This document shows positions 19,197-27,774 of a stretch of DNA of 64,000 nucleotides, piece after piece. The notes below the pieces were generated by a model, which did no database searches, was not told the origin of the DNA, and saw nothing but the letters and a program-made list of their open reading frames with translations. This DNA is from Gordonia sediminis (GTDB lineage Bacteria > Actinomycetota > Actinomycetes > Mycobacteriales > Mycobacteriaceae). The position numbers and the translations under genes are program-made. The stretch is taken from NCBI GenBank assembly GCA_004193205.1, contig RZUM01000003.1, forward strand, positions 124,001 through 188,000. The letters run 5' to 3'. Position 1 is the stretch's first letter. Every line of letters begins with the position of its first letter.

Positions 19197-20386
19197 CGGG
19201 GCGTTTCGTCGTCGTCGGGATCGGGGCCGACGGGTGGGAGGGACTCGGCGCCCGGGCCCGCACCGAACTCACCCGTGCGCGCGTCGTCTACGGTTCGCAG
19301 CGCCAACTGCAGCTCATCCCGGACGGACCCGCGCAGCGACGCGCCTGGACCTCACCGATGTCGCAGCATCTACGGCAGGTCCTGAACTCCGACGCCGAGG
19401 ACGACATCCACATCCTCGCCAGCGGCGACCCGATGTTCCACGGGGTGGGCACCACGATCGTGCGCGCCGTCGGCGCCGAACGCGTCCACGTGATCCCGGC
19501 GGTGTCGAGCGCGAGCCTGGCGTGTGCCCGCCTCGGCTGGGATCTCGCCGACACGACCATCCTCACCACCGTCACCCGCGATGTCGACACCGTCGCCGCC
19601 GCGCTCACCGACGGTCTCGACCTGCTCGTCCTCAGCCGCGACGAGACCACACCCGCGGCGATCGCCGGACTGCTGAACGACAACGGTTTCGGCTGGTCGT
19701 CGGTCACCGTGCTCGAGCAACTCGGCGGACCCGACGAACGCGTCGTGCGCGGGGTGGCCCGCACCTGGGTCGAACCGCCCGGCGACCCGCTCAACATCGT
19801 CGCGATCTCATGCGTCGGCCCGCGCCGCAGCACCGCACCCGGACTGCCCGACGACGCGTTCGACCACGACGGTCAGATCACCAAACAACCCATCCGCGCG
19901 CTGACCGTGTCCGCCCTTGCACCGAGTTATCGACAGTTGTTGTGGGACATCGGTTCCGGCTCGGGCAGTGTCGCGATCGAATGGTTGCACGCCGCGCCCA
20001 CCGGGCGGGTGGTGGCATTCGAACGCGACATCGCACGCACCGACCGGTTGCTGTCCAACGCCCGCACCCACGCAGTGGCGGACCGCCTCACCGTGCGCGG
20101 CGCGGCACCCGACGCCTGCACCGACGCACCGCCACCGGACAGCGTCTTCATCGGCGGCGGCCTGTCCGACGACGTGCTGACCGCGGCGTGGACGGCGCTG
20201 ATGACCCAGGGACGCCTCGTCGCGAACGCGGTCACCCTCGAGAACCAGACCCTGCTGGCGGATTGGTATGCGCGCCACGGCGGGTCGCTGCGACGGTTCG
20301 GTATCGAGACGGCCGCCCCGCTGGGCACGATGACCACCTGGCGACCATCGCTGCCGATCGTGCAGTGGGTGGTGGACAAGCCGTGA
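19193..20386 (+). CDS. cobL: Precorrin-6Y C5,15-methyltransferase (decarboxylating), CbiE-CbiT fusion
   Basis: It adds methyl groups at C5 and C15 and decarboxylates the C12 acetate in the aerobic cobalamin pathway. The 397-residue product is a two-domain fusion: an N-terminal CbiE-like tetrapyrrole methylase (VVVGIGADGWEGL, LASGDPMFHGVG) of about 200 residues and a C-terminal CbiT-like Rossmann methyltransferase with SAM motif LWDIGSGSGSVAIEW. The ATG overlaps the SDR stop; its own stop overlaps the cobM GTG. Confidence 0.95.
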   Translation: MTGRFVVVGIGADGWEGLGARARTELTRARVVYGSQRQLQLIPDGPAQRRAWTSPMSQHLRQVLNSDAEDDIHILASGDPMFHGVGTTIVRAVGAERVHVIPAVSSASLACARLGWDLADTTILTTVTRDVDTVAAALTDGLDLLVLSRDETTPAAIAGLLNDNGFGWSSVTVLEQLGGPDERVVRGVARTWVEPPGDPLNIVAISCVGPRRSTAPGLPDDAFDHDGQITKQPIRALTVSALAPSYRQLLWDIGSGSGSVAIEWLHAAPTGRVVAFERDIARTDRLLSNARTHAVADRLTVRGAAPDACTDAPPPDSVFIGGGLSDDVLTAAWTALMTQGRLVANAVTLENQTLLADWYARHGGSLRRFGIETAAPLGTMTTWRPSLPIVQWVVDKP

Positions 20387-21165
20387 CCGTCTACGTCATC
20401 GGTGCGGGACCGGGTGCCGCCGACCTGATCACCGTGCGCGGCGCGGAGATCCTGACCCGCTGCCGGACCTGCCTGTACGCGGGCTCGTTGGTGCCGGCCG
20501 AGCTGCTCGAGCGCTGTCCGGACGGCGCCACCCTCATCGACACCGCCCGCATGCCGCTCGCCGAGATCATCGACCACATCGTGGCCGCCGACGCCGCGGG
20601 ACACGATGTGGCGAGGCTGCATTCGGGGGATCCGTCGCTCTACTCGGCGATGACCGAGCAGCGCCGCGAACTCGCGGCCCGCGGCATCCGGGTCGAGGTC
20701 GTGCCCGGCGTCCCGGCGTTCGCGGCGGCCGCCGCCACCCTGGGCACCGAGCTAACGGTGCCGGGCGTCGGCCAGAGCCTGCTGATCACCCGGGTGTCCA
20801 CGCTGTCGACCGACATGCCCGACGGCGAACAACTCGCCCGGCTCGCGCAGACCGGGGTGACGATGGCCTTGCATCTCGCGGCTCACCGGGCCGAGGAGAT
20901 CGTCGACGCCCTGACACCGCACTACGGCCCCGACTGTCCCACGGCCACCGTCGCGTTCGCGAGCCGCGCGAACGAGCAGATCCTGCGGTGCCCGTTGGGT
21001 GAGCTACCCGCCGCGCTCGCCGGGGCGGGTATCCGGCGCACCGCGGTCATTTTCGTCGGACGTGTGCTGGACCCGGCCGCATATCCCACCATCACCGACA
21101 GCTACCTCTATTCGCAGGCGCGGATGAGAAAGTTGCGCACCGACCCGCGGGGCGCGGATGGCTGA
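20383..21165 (+). CDS. cobM: Precorrin-4 C11-methyltransferase
   Basis: It methylates precorrin-4 at C11. It belongs to the tetrapyrrole methylase family, with VYVIGAGPGAADLITVRG at the N-terminus and LHSGDPSLYSAMTEQ in the SAM region; 260 residues is the usual size. The GTG start forms a 4-nt overlap with cobL, and the 3' end overlaps the cobK start by 8 nt, so cobL-cobM-cobK is one tight operon. Confidence 0.95.
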   Translation: MTVYVIGAGPGAADLITVRGAEILTRCRTCLYAGSLVPAELLERCPDGATLIDTARMPLAEIIDHIVAADAAGHDVARLHSGDPSLYSAMTEQRRELAARGIRVEVVPGVPAFAAAAATLGTELTVPGVGQSLLITRVSTLSTDMPDGEQLARLAQTGVTMALHLAAHRAEEIVDALTPHYGPDCPTATVAFASRANEQILRCPLGELPAALAGAGIRRTAVIFVGRVLDPAAYPTITDSYLYSQARMRKLRTDPRGADG

Positions 21166-21913
21166 CCGCCCGGTCCTGCTGCTCGGCGGCACCGGCGAGG
21201 CGCGCGACGTCGCCGCCCGTCTCGTCGCCGACGGTGTGCCGGTGATCAGCTCGCTCGCCGGACGGGTGGCACGGCCACGGCTGCCGGTCGGCGAGGTGCG
21301 GATCGGCGGTTTCGGTGGCGCCGACGGACTGCGCGCGTGGATCCGGGAGCACGACGTCGCCGCGGTCGTCGACGCCACCCACCCGTTCGCGGCCACCATC
21401 ACCGAGCATGCCGCGCGGGCCGTGGCACAGGTCGGCACGCCGCTGCTGCGGCTGCGGCGCCCGCAGTGGACGCCCGGTCCGCGCGACCGCTGGGAGATGG
21501 TGGCGGACATGACCGCTGCCGCAGAGGTCGTCCGAGATCGCGGCGGCCGGGTGTTCCTCACCACCGGCCGTCAGGACGTGGGGGTGTTCGCCGACATCGT
21601 CGACGCCTGGTTCCTCATCCGGGTCGTGGATCCTCCGACCGCGGATCTGCCACCGCACCATCGTCTGCTCGCCTCACGGGGGCCTTACGAGCTGGCGGGA
21701 GAGCGGACCCTGTTGCGTGAGCACGGGATCGACGTGCTGGTCACCAAGAACAGCGGCGGCGAGCTCACCCGGGCGAAACTGGTGGCCGCCGCCGAACTGG
21801 GCGTCGACGTCGTGATGGTGCAACGGCCGGCCGAACCCGCGGTGGGCGAGACGGTGGATTCGGTCGATGACGCCGTGGCCTGGCTCGCCCTCCACAACCG
21901 CCACCCCCGTTGA
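21158..21913 (+). CDS. cobK: Precorrin-6A reductase
   Basis: It reduces precorrin-6A with NADPH. Family motifs in the 251-residue product are LLLGGTGEARDVA at the N-terminus, VVDATHPFAATITEHA, and TTGRQDVGVF in the second half. The order cobL-cobM-cobK on one strand, with cobIJ-cobH-cobG on the other, resembles the mycobacterial cluster. A hairpin begins within the stop codon. Confidence 0.94.
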   Translation: MADRPVLLLGGTGEARDVAARLVADGVPVISSLAGRVARPRLPVGEVRIGGFGGADGLRAWIREHDVAAVVDATHPFAATITEHAARAVAQVGTPLLRLRRPQWTPGPRDRWEMVADMTAAAEVVRDRGGRVFLTTGRQDVGVFADIVDAWFLIRVVDPPTADLPPHHRLLASRGPYELAGERTLLREHGIDVLVTKNSGGELTRAKLVAAAELGVDVVMVQRPAEPAVGETVDSVDDAVAWLALHNRHPR

Positions 21914-21946
21914 TCGTGCACGCCAAGCCATCGACCGTGCACGATC
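21912..21946 (+). terminator. Hairpin after cobK
   Basis: An 11-bp perfect stem (GATCGTGCACG with CGTGCACGATC) closes a 13-nt loop and overlaps the cobK stop codon. It probably ends the cobLMK message. The GTGCAC-rich sequence also resembles dispersed intergenic repeats. Confidence 0.55.
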
Positions 21947-21970
21947 GCCGGGGCGGACTCAGGAAGCAAC

Positions 21971-22375
21971 ATGACCGACGACGATGATCCGGACCACGGC
22001 CGGCTCGCCGACAAGGACAGCCGCGAGCGTGTCCTCGCGATCGTGCTGGCCCTGGCGGGAGTGCTCGTCACGCTCGCGTCGGTACTGCTGCCCGTCGTCG
22101 CCGGGGTCCCGCACGGCTTGGTGTTCGGTGTCGTGGTCGCGAGCCTGAACCTCGTCGGTTACCTCGTCATCGTCGCGGTGGCGGCGCAGTCACCGCTGCA
22201 TCGGATGCTGATACGGCGGTCGGCGTGGGCCGTGATCGCCGTGTCGGTATCGGCGGCCGTGTGGGCGGTGCTGGTCGAAGATGGCGCGAGTGGCGCGGAC
22301 TTCCTGGTGGCGATGTCGGGATCGATGGCCGCGATGGTGCTGCTGACCAGTCATCTGGTGGCCCACCGCGATTGA
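21971..22375 (+). CDS. Small four-helix membrane protein, unknown function
   Basis: I do not recognise the family. The 134-residue product has a short acidic N-terminus (MTDDDDPDHGRLADKDSRER) followed by four predicted membrane segments (about 24-46, 49-72, 84-102 and 110-130). AGGAAG lies about 5 nt before the ATG, so it is probably translated. It comes just after the cobK hairpin. A transport role for cobalt or corrinoids would be speculation. Confidence 0.65.
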   Translation: MTDDDDPDHGRLADKDSRERVLAIVLALAGVLVTLASVLLPVVAGVPHGLVFGVVVASLNLVGYLVIVAVAAQSPLHRMLIRRSAWAVIAVSVSAAVWAVLVEDGASGADFLVAMSGSMAAMVLLTSHLVAHRD

Positions 22376-22422
22376 CGAGCTGACGCGTCACGCGGATGGC
22401 AGGCAGCAGCGTCGAAGCCGAC

Positions 22423-23229
22423 TCATCTCAGCGCCCGGGTGATCGAGTTCTGCGCCTGGGTGACGAAACCGTCGAGGCGGGCGGCCCCCGCCGCCCGCGC
22501 GCGATTCATGTCGCCGGTGGTGGCCAGCGTTTTCGCGGCGACATCCGCCGATTCGGTCGCTCCGACGAGGAGAATCTCCGGTGCCTGGAACAGCACGGCC
22601 GATCCGACGTCGATGGTCGCGAGCGCCGACTCCTGCGCAGGGGTTTTTGGCACCGCGATCTGCGGGGGATTCGGCACGATCGGTGCGTTGAGTGCGTCGA
22701 GCACCCGGGTTCGCCCGGCGTCGACCGCCTTGCCGACCGCGCCCGGACCGGCGCCCGATCGGGCGGTGTCGACCACGTTGAGCACCTCGACGGTCGCCAC
22801 CTCGAGCGCGTTCTGGGCGCGCGGCAGCACCAGATTCAGGTCGTTGTCGATGATCCCGGCCATCGCCGTTCTCGCCGGCCCGGTCACCGACGCCGCTGCG
22901 ACACCCCTCGACCGGTCGACCGATCCGGTCCGTGCCAGTGCCGCGGAGTACACCGACGGCGAGCGGACCAGCGCACCCGGCACCTCGACCACGCCGTAGA
23001 TGATGTGCGGACAGATCAGGGAGCAATACGTCAGCTGGTTGTTCGCGAATGCCGCGATGAGTGCTCCCGGTGGTGGCGGCGGAGCAGACGGTGTCGCCTC
23101 GACGACCCCGGGTCGCGAGTCCGTCACCGTCACCGTCGCCGCCGACGACGTGCCCGCCCCGAGGGTGAGCGTCGTCGATGCCGCGAACGCGACGGTCGCC
23201 ATGATGCAGGCACGATCAGACCACTTCAT
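22423..23229 (-). CDS. Secreted protein of unknown function
   Basis: The 268-residue product begins with a Sec-type signal peptide: MKWSDRA, a hydrophobic stretch (IMATVAFAASTTLTLGAG) and an Ala-x-Ala-like site (TSSAA). The mature part has a Pro-rich linker (PSAPPPPPG), one close cysteine pair (YCSLICP) and a long helical, Ala-rich region. AGGGAG precedes the ATG, which is preferred to an upstream in-frame start. It lies downstream of cobIJ on the same strand with an 88-bp gap, so it may be read through from the cobalamin operon. No known domain is evident. Confidence 0.7.
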   Translation of the reverse strand: MKWSDRACIMATVAFAASTTLTLGAGTSSAATVTVTDSRPGVVEATPSAPPPPPGALIAAFANNQLTYCSLICPHIIYGVVEVPGALVRSPSVYSAALARTGSVDRSRGVAAASVTGPARTAMAGIIDNDLNLVLPRAQNALEVATVEVLNVVDTARSGAGPGAVGKAVDAGRTRVLDALNAPIVPNPPQIAVPKTPAQESALATIDVGSAVLFQAPEILLVGATESADVAAKTLATTGDMNRARAAGAARLDGFVTQAQNSITRALR

Positions 23230-23317
23230 CCGGGCTCCCTGAATCGTCGTCGGGAATCGGTCGTAGTATGCCGCGCCGAAGCTGAAGGACTCCTGAGTCG
23301 TGCCCGGACTCGATGCC

Positions 23318-24811
23318 TCAGCCGTCGTGGCGGCGCGGGGTGTAGACGAGGTCGCCGCCCGCACGCGACACCACCGTCGTCGACGACGACCCGACGATCA
23401 GCAGCGTACGCATGTCGACGGTGCCCGGATCGAACGCGCCCACCGTCGTGGTGGTCAGGCTCTGCTCGGGGCCGCCGACATCACGGCCCAGAACCAACAC
23501 GCGGTCGGCCGACCCCGATTCCAGCAGTAGTTCCTTGAGCGCGGCGACCTGCCAGTTGCGGCTGTGTGAGCCGGGGTTGTAGACGGCGATGACGAGGTCG
23601 GCGGCCACGGCGTGGCGGATGCGATCGGCGATCACCTCCCACGGTTTGAGCCGATCCGACAGCGAGATCACCGCGAAGTCGTGGCCTATGGGAGCACCGA
23701 CGGCCGCAGCGACCGCGTTCGCCGCGGTCATCCCGGGGACGACACGCACCGCGACGTGGTGCCAGCGCGGTTCGCCGGCGACCTCGGCGACCGCGGTCGC
23801 CATCGCGAACACCCCCGGGTCACCCGACGACACGACCGCCACCCGAGCACCCCGCGACGCCAGGTCGAGGGCGAACTCGGCACGCTCGGCCTCCACCCGG
23901 TTGTCGGAGGCATGGACGCGCTGACCGGGCCGCGGGGTGATCCGCGCCAGATACGTCTTGTAGCCGACCAGGTCGGTGGCGCGCGCCAACTCGGCGTGCA
24001 CCTGCGGTGTCGTCCACTCCTGCGCACCCGGCCCCAGCCCGACGACGACGACCTCACCGGCCGCGGTGTCGTCGGGTCGTGCGGCACGAGGATTGTTCCG
24101 CGCCCCCGGCACGACGACCATCGAGAAGTACGGCACCTCATCGGGATTCACCTCGTAAAGGGGTGCGACCCGCTGCACGGCGGTCGACGCGCGCTCGACA
24201 TACCAGGCCTCATCGGCGCGCCCGGCTCTGATCAGCGCGTCGCGGACCCGCGTGAAGGTCCGACCGAGTTTGAGCACCGCGATGGCGTCCGCGGCGCGGA
24301 ACCGGGCGACGAGTTCGGTCTCTGGGAGCGTGCCGGGCACCACGGTGAGGGTCTCCTCACCCTCCACGAGCGGGATGGCCAGCGCCGCCGACGACGCGCT
24401 CACCGACGTGACACCGGGGATGATCTCGGCGTCGAATTCGCCGACGAGGCGTTTGTGCATATGCATGTAGGAGCTGAAGAACAGCGGGTCACCCTCGGCG
24501 AGCAGCACCACGTCGCGACCGGCGCGCAGATGCTCGGCGATTCGTTCGGCGCTCTCGGTGTAGAAATCGCGCAGCGCACCGTCGTAGCCGCCCGGATGAT
24601 CGGTGGCCTCGGTGGTCACCGGATACATCAGCCGTTCCTCGAGCTGCCCGCCGACCAGATAGGGTTCGGCCACCGACCGGGCGATGCTTCTGCCGTGTCG
24701 CGCACAGTGATAGGCGACGACGTCGGCGCTGCCGATCACCCGTGCGGCCTTCACGGTGACCAGCTCGCTGTCACCGGGACCGAGTCCGACACCCCAGAGT
24801 TTGCCCGCCAC
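23318..24811 (-). CDS. cobIJ: Precorrin-2 C20-/precorrin-3B C17-methyltransferase fusion
   Basis: One 497-residue polypeptide joins two tetrapyrrole methylases. CobI (about 1-235) starts LWGVGLGPGDSELVTVKAAR and has LLAEGDPLFFSSYMHMH. CobJ (about 245-497) has VVGLGPGAQEWTTP, SSGDPGVFAMATAV and GHDFAVISLSDRLKPW. This fusion is standard in mycobacteria and relatives. The GTG at 24811 gives the expected N-terminus and has GGAGGA about 8 nt upstream inside the end of cobH; the stops and starts are 4 nt apart. Confidence 0.95.
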   Translation of the reverse strand: MAGKLWGVGLGPGDSELVTVKAARVIGSADVVAYHCARHGRSIARSVAEPYLVGGQLEERLMYPVTTEATDHPGGYDGALRDFYTESAERIAEHLRAGRDVVLLAEGDPLFFSSYMHMHKRLVGEFDAEIIPGVTSVSASSAALAIPLVEGEETLTVVPGTLPETELVARFRAADAIAVLKLGRTFTRVRDALIRAGRADEAWYVERASTAVQRVAPLYEVNPDEVPYFSMVVVPGARNNPRAARPDDTAAGEVVVVGLGPGAQEWTTPQVHAELARATDLVGYKTYLARITPRPGQRVHASDNRVEAERAEFALDLASRGARVAVVSSGDPGVFAMATAVAEVAGEPRWHHVAVRVVPGMTAANAVAAAVGAPIGHDFAVISLSDRLKPWEVIADRIRHAVAADLVIAVYNPGSHSRNWQVAALKELLLESGSADRVLVLGRDVGGPEQSLTTTTVGAFDPGTVDMRTLLIVGSSSTTVVSRAGGDLVYTPRRHDG

Positions 24812-24815
24812 GTCG

Positions 24816-25439
24816 TCACTCCTCCGAACTGGCCAGCGCGTTGACCGCGGCCGCGGTGATCGCCGACCCACCGCGGCGGCCGGTCACCGTGATGAACTCC
24901 AGGTCGTCGCGGGCCGCCAGGGCGGCACAGGATTCGGCGGCCCCGACGAACCCGACCGGGGCGCCGACGATCGCGGCCGGCCGCGGCGCGCCGTCGTCGA
25001 TCATGTCGAGCAGCGCGAACAGCGCGGTCGGCGCGTTGCCGATGGCCACCACCGCCCCCTCGAGGCGGGGAAGCCAGAACTGCAGGGCGGCAGCGGTTCT
25101 CGTCGTCCCCAGACGCTCGGCCAGATCGGGCAGCGACGGTTCGGACAGATAACAGACGACGTCGTTGTCGGCAGGCAACCGCTTGCGGGTGACGCCTGCC
25201 GCGACCATCGACGCGTCGCAGAGGATCGGTGCCCCCGCCAGCAGTGCGGTCCGCGCCGCGCGCACGACCCCGTCGGTCGCCACCACATCGCGGGGGAGGT
25301 CGGTCTGTCCGCACGCATGGATCATCCGCACCACCACCCCGGCGACGTCGGGGGCGAAGGCGGACAGATCGGATTCGGCGCGGATCGTCGCGAACGACTG
25401 ACGGTAGATCGCGGCGCCGTCACGCAGATAGTCGGTCAT
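24816..25439 (-). CDS. cobH: Precorrin-8X methylmutase
   Basis: It moves the C11 methyl to C12 and yields hydrogenobyrinic acid. The 207-residue product begins MTDYLRDGAAIYRQSFA and carries MIHACGQTDLP, whose His is the catalytic residue of the family, then LCDASMVAAGV and GAPVGFVGAAESC. The start is the first ATG of that homologous region; the frame continues upstream into cobG antisense-like sequence, which is rejected. It lies 13 bp downstream of cobG. Confidence 0.95.
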   Translation of the reverse strand: MTDYLRDGAAIYRQSFATIRAESDLSAFAPDVAGVVVRMIHACGQTDLPRDVVATDGVVRAARTALLAGAPILCDASMVAAGVTRKRLPADNDVVCYLSEPSLPDLAERLGTTRTAAALQFWLPRLEGAVVAIGNAPTALFALLDMIDDGAPRPAAIVGAPVGFVGAAESCAALAARDDLEFITVTGRRGGSAITAAAVNALASSEE

Positions 25440-25452
25440 GGTGGGAGCAAGC

Positions 25453-26652
25453 CTAGCGACGGTGCGAGGTGTATCCGCCGTCGGGCAGCGCCTCGACACG
25501 CAGGTGCGGTCCCGCCGGCGATCCGCAGGCCCGCCCGCAGCCCACCCAGTGCTCGCGGTCGGTGACCGGCTCCCCGCTGCGCACCCGCTCGGCCAGGTCG
25601 TCGCGGACCGGCGCGAGCCCCTTCGTGCAGCCGGGTGCGCCGACGCAGCAGCTGACCCGGGCCCACGGTGACGTGGCATCGAAGATCAGGCCCATCGGCG
25701 CGAGCACGCGCACCACCGTCTCGGCGACACCTTCGGTCAGGTCGCAGATCAGGATCTCGCGGTCCGGGGTGAGGATGATCGGCGCCTCGATCGCGGCCAA
25801 GAACTCGGCCAGACGGGCCGGGATGCGACCGTGTTCGACGACGCCACCCAGCAGGACCCGCCCGTCGTCCTGCTCGAACCACCCGACGATGGGTTCGCCC
25901 GTACCCGCCGGTTCGGCGGCCCAAGGGTCGGCGGGAGAACGGTCGGTGGGGGAATTGTCGTCGGCCGGACCGAGGCACTCGCCGACCCGGACCGCCAACG
26001 CGGCACGCTCCTCGGCGGACAGATCACCCACCCGCCACGCATCCGGCGCGATCTCGACGATGCCCTCGGCGATCGACAACAACGCTCGGGCGATGGCATC
26101 GACACCGTCTGCGGTCCCTACCGCAACGTCGCCGACACGGATCCCGGCCTTCGGTGTGCCCGTCGGGTCCACCGAGACGATCAGGGCCCCGGCGTCGGGA
26201 TGACGAGCCACGATGTCGCCGCGCCCGTCGTCGATCCCGAACAGGAACCGCCCCGACAGCGCCGCCCCGACGGGGTGGGCGCGGAGCACCTCGTCGAGCC
26301 GATCGGCGATCGGCCGGACATCGGCGAGTCCGCCGATCCGTCCGGTGAGCGGGCTGACCTCGATGTTGCGCGCCTTGTCATGGGTGGCACTCGGCGCCAG
26401 CCCGGCGTCGATGACGGCGGCGGCGACCGCGTCGGTGTCGGCGATACCGCGCAACTGCAGGTTGGCCCGGACGGTCATCTCGAGGAACCCGTCGGCGTAC
26501 GCGGCCGCGGCCTGCGCGAGCAGTTGCAGCTGGTCGGCCCGGATCCGTCCGCCCGGCAGCCGGACCCGCGCGACCGCGCCGTCGGCGGCGAGGTGCGTGC
26601 TGAACACCCCGGGGCAGCGGTCGGCGGTGGTGCGATGGGAGGGCTGGCTCAC
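25453..26652 (-). CDS. cobG: Precorrin-3B synthase
   Basis: It is an oxygen-dependent Fe-S monooxygenase that marks the aerobic cobalamin route. It is related to nitrite/sulphite reductases: the 399-residue product has two ferredoxin-like half domains and a cysteine cluster near the C-terminus (CCVGAPGC followed by CGRACG) for a 4Fe-4S centre. Two GTG codons are in tandem; the second (26652) is chosen because TACCCT ends 6 nt before it. It heads the cobG-cobH-cobIJ operon, which has no riboswitch of its own. Confidence 0.92.
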   Translation of the reverse strand: MSQPSHRTTADRCPGVFSTHLAADGAVARVRLPGGRIRADQLQLLAQAAAAYADGFLEMTVRANLQLRGIADTDAVAAAVIDAGLAPSATHDKARNIEVSPLTGRIGGLADVRPIADRLDEVLRAHPVGAALSGRFLFGIDDGRGDIVARHPDAGALIVSVDPTGTPKAGIRVGDVAVGTADGVDAIARALLSIAEGIVEIAPDAWRVGDLSAEERAALAVRVGECLGPADDNSPTDRSPADPWAAEPAGTGEPIVGWFEQDDGRVLLGGVVEHGRIPARLAEFLAAIEAPIILTPDREILICDLTEGVAETVVRVLAPMGLIFDATSPWARVSCCVGAPGCTKGLAPVRDDLAERVRSGEPVTDREHWVGCGRACGSPAGPHLRVEALPDGGYTSHRR

Positions 26653-26658
26653 CACCCC

Positions 26659-26664
26659 AGGGTA
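26659..26664 (-). promoter_or_regulatory. Leaderless -10 of the cobG operon
   Basis: TACCCT (minus strand) ends 6 nt before GTG 26652. The spacing leaves no room for a B12 riboswitch, unlike cobN. Confidence 0.5.
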
Positions 26665-26703
26665 TGCGGGCGCCGATCGAGGCCGGGCGGTCGTATCGGT
26701 CGG

Positions 26704-27504
26704 TCAGGCGCGAGCGAGTATCTCGCCGTGCGGGATCACCAGCCAGCCGTCGGGATGCGCGGCCCAGTCCCGCCATCCCTGCGCGATCGCGTCGAGATCC
26801 GCCTGGGTCGCCAGGCCGCGGTCGACAGCCATGCGACCGACAGCCGAGTGGATGCGTTCGGCCCACATCCCGCCCCACGTCGCGCGGGTATCCGGCGTGG
26901 CGTAGCACCACACCGAGGCCGACGGGATGACCTCGGAGAACCCGGCCTCGTGCGCCCATCCCAGCAAATGACGACCCGCGTCGGGCTCGGCGTCGTTGCC
27001 GTGCGCCACCGCTCGATACAGTTCCAGCCACGCGTCGAGACGCGGGTCGGCCGGGAACCAGCTGAACGCCGCGTAATCGGCGTCTCGGACCGCCACCACC
27101 CCGCCCGGCCGGGTCACCCGCCGCATCTGCCGCAGTGCGGCGACCGGGTCGGACAGATGTTGGAGCACCTGGTGGGCGTGTGTGACGTCGTAGGTGTCGT
27201 CGGCATCGGACAGCGCGTAGGCGTCGTCGACGGCGAATTCGACGGCGACCCTGCGGTCGACCGCGGTGGCGCGGGCCTGTGCCAGCGGTTCGTCGGTGAT
27301 CTCCACGCCGCGGACACGTCCGGGGGCGACGGCCGCGGCGAGGTCGACGGTGATGCTACCGGGGCCGCAGCCCACGTCGAGCAGGTTCAGTCCGGGGCGC
27401 AGCAGCGGCAGGAGGTAGCCGGCCGAGCTCTGCGCGGTCCGCGCGGCGTGGCTGTTCACCACGACCTCGCTGTGGCCGTGGGTGTAGACGTCATCGGATG
27501 CCAT
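26704..27504 (-). CDS. SAM-dependent methyltransferase, class I (UbiE-like)
   Basis: The 266-residue product has the Rossmann motif I LLDVGCGPGSITVDLAA, an acidic end to the second strand (GVEITDEPLAQAR) and the post-I/III region HVLQHLSDPVAALRQ-type sequence. Substrate is unknown. Its start has AAGGAG at a good distance. The AT-rich promoter carries two 15-bp dyads that cover the putative -10 and -35, so it is likely under a dedicated repressor. It is divergent from the cobN riboswitch but has no evident cobalamin role. Confidence 0.85.
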   Translation of the reverse strand: MASDDVYTHGHSEVVVNSHAARTAQSSAGYLLPLLRPGLNLLDVGCGPGSITVDLAAAVAPGRVRGVEITDEPLAQARATAVDRRVAVEFAVDDAYALSDADDTYDVTHAHQVLQHLSDPVAALRQMRRVTRPGGVVAVRDADYAAFSWFPADPRLDAWLELYRAVAHGNDAEPDAGRHLLGWAHEAGFSEVIPSASVWCYATPDTRATWGGMWAERIHSAVGRMAVDRGLATQADLDAIAQGWRDWAAHPDGWLVIPHGEILARA

Positions 27505-27530
27505 CGCAGTCGTCTCCTTGACCTGTCGTG

Positions 27531-27566
27531 TCCCACATTATGGGATGCATGTTCCGTATTCTGGAA
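27531..27566. promoter_or_regulatory. Two tandem dyads over the methyltransferase promoter
   Basis: TCCCA-N5-TGGGA (27531-27545) and TTCCG-N5-TGGAA (27552-27566) share the form TYCCR-N5-TGGRA, with centres 21 bp apart, two helical turns. On the minus strand the first overlaps CATAAT, a likely -10, and the second overlaps TTCCAG, a possible -35 with 18-bp spacing. This is a plausible operator for a dimeric repressor that is not identified here. Confidence 0.5.
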
Positions 27567-27613
27567 TCCTACACTCGGCTGCCGGCGCTGACGGGTCGCG
27601 TGTGCCACTCGGC

Positions 27614-27619
27614 TAGTCT
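27614..27619 (+). promoter_or_regulatory. -10 of the riboswitch-cobN transcript
   Basis: TAGTCT fits TANNNT and lies just upstream of the first riboswitch helix, placing the transcription start near 27626. Confidence 0.45.
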
Positions 27620-27722
27620 GAACCCACCGAGCGGCAGAAGCCGGTGCAAGACCGGCGCGGTCGCGCCACTGTGACGGTGGACCGGACGACGTCCGGTTCG
27701 TCGAAGTCAGACCTGCCTCCCC
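27620..27722 (+). promoter_or_regulatory. Cobalamin (B12) riboswitch upstream of cobN
   Basis: The conserved core is present in order: GCCGGTGCAAGACCGGCGCG, then the B12 box region CGCCACTGTGACGG, a peripheral helix (CCGGACGACGTCCGG), and the closing AGTCAGACCTGCC. This matches the cobalamin riboswitch pattern (Rfam RF00174) as I know it. It lies 53 nt upstream of the cobN GTG. Adenosylcobalamin binding would be expected to lower cobN expression. Confidence 0.9.
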
Positions 27723-27741
27723 GGTGAACCGTGTACGTGCA

Positions 27742-27765
27742 CCTCGGGCGCGCCATCCCGTGAGG
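27742..27765 (+). promoter_or_regulatory. Hairpin that can sequester the cobN ribosome site
   Basis: CCTCGGG pairs with CCC-(GT)-GAGG, so the GAGG of the Shine-Dalgarno GAGGAG (27762-27767) is in the stem. This suggests translational control by the riboswitch. There is no U-tract or long GC stem to argue for a terminator. Confidence 0.5.
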
Positions 27766-27774
27766 AGAACCACC

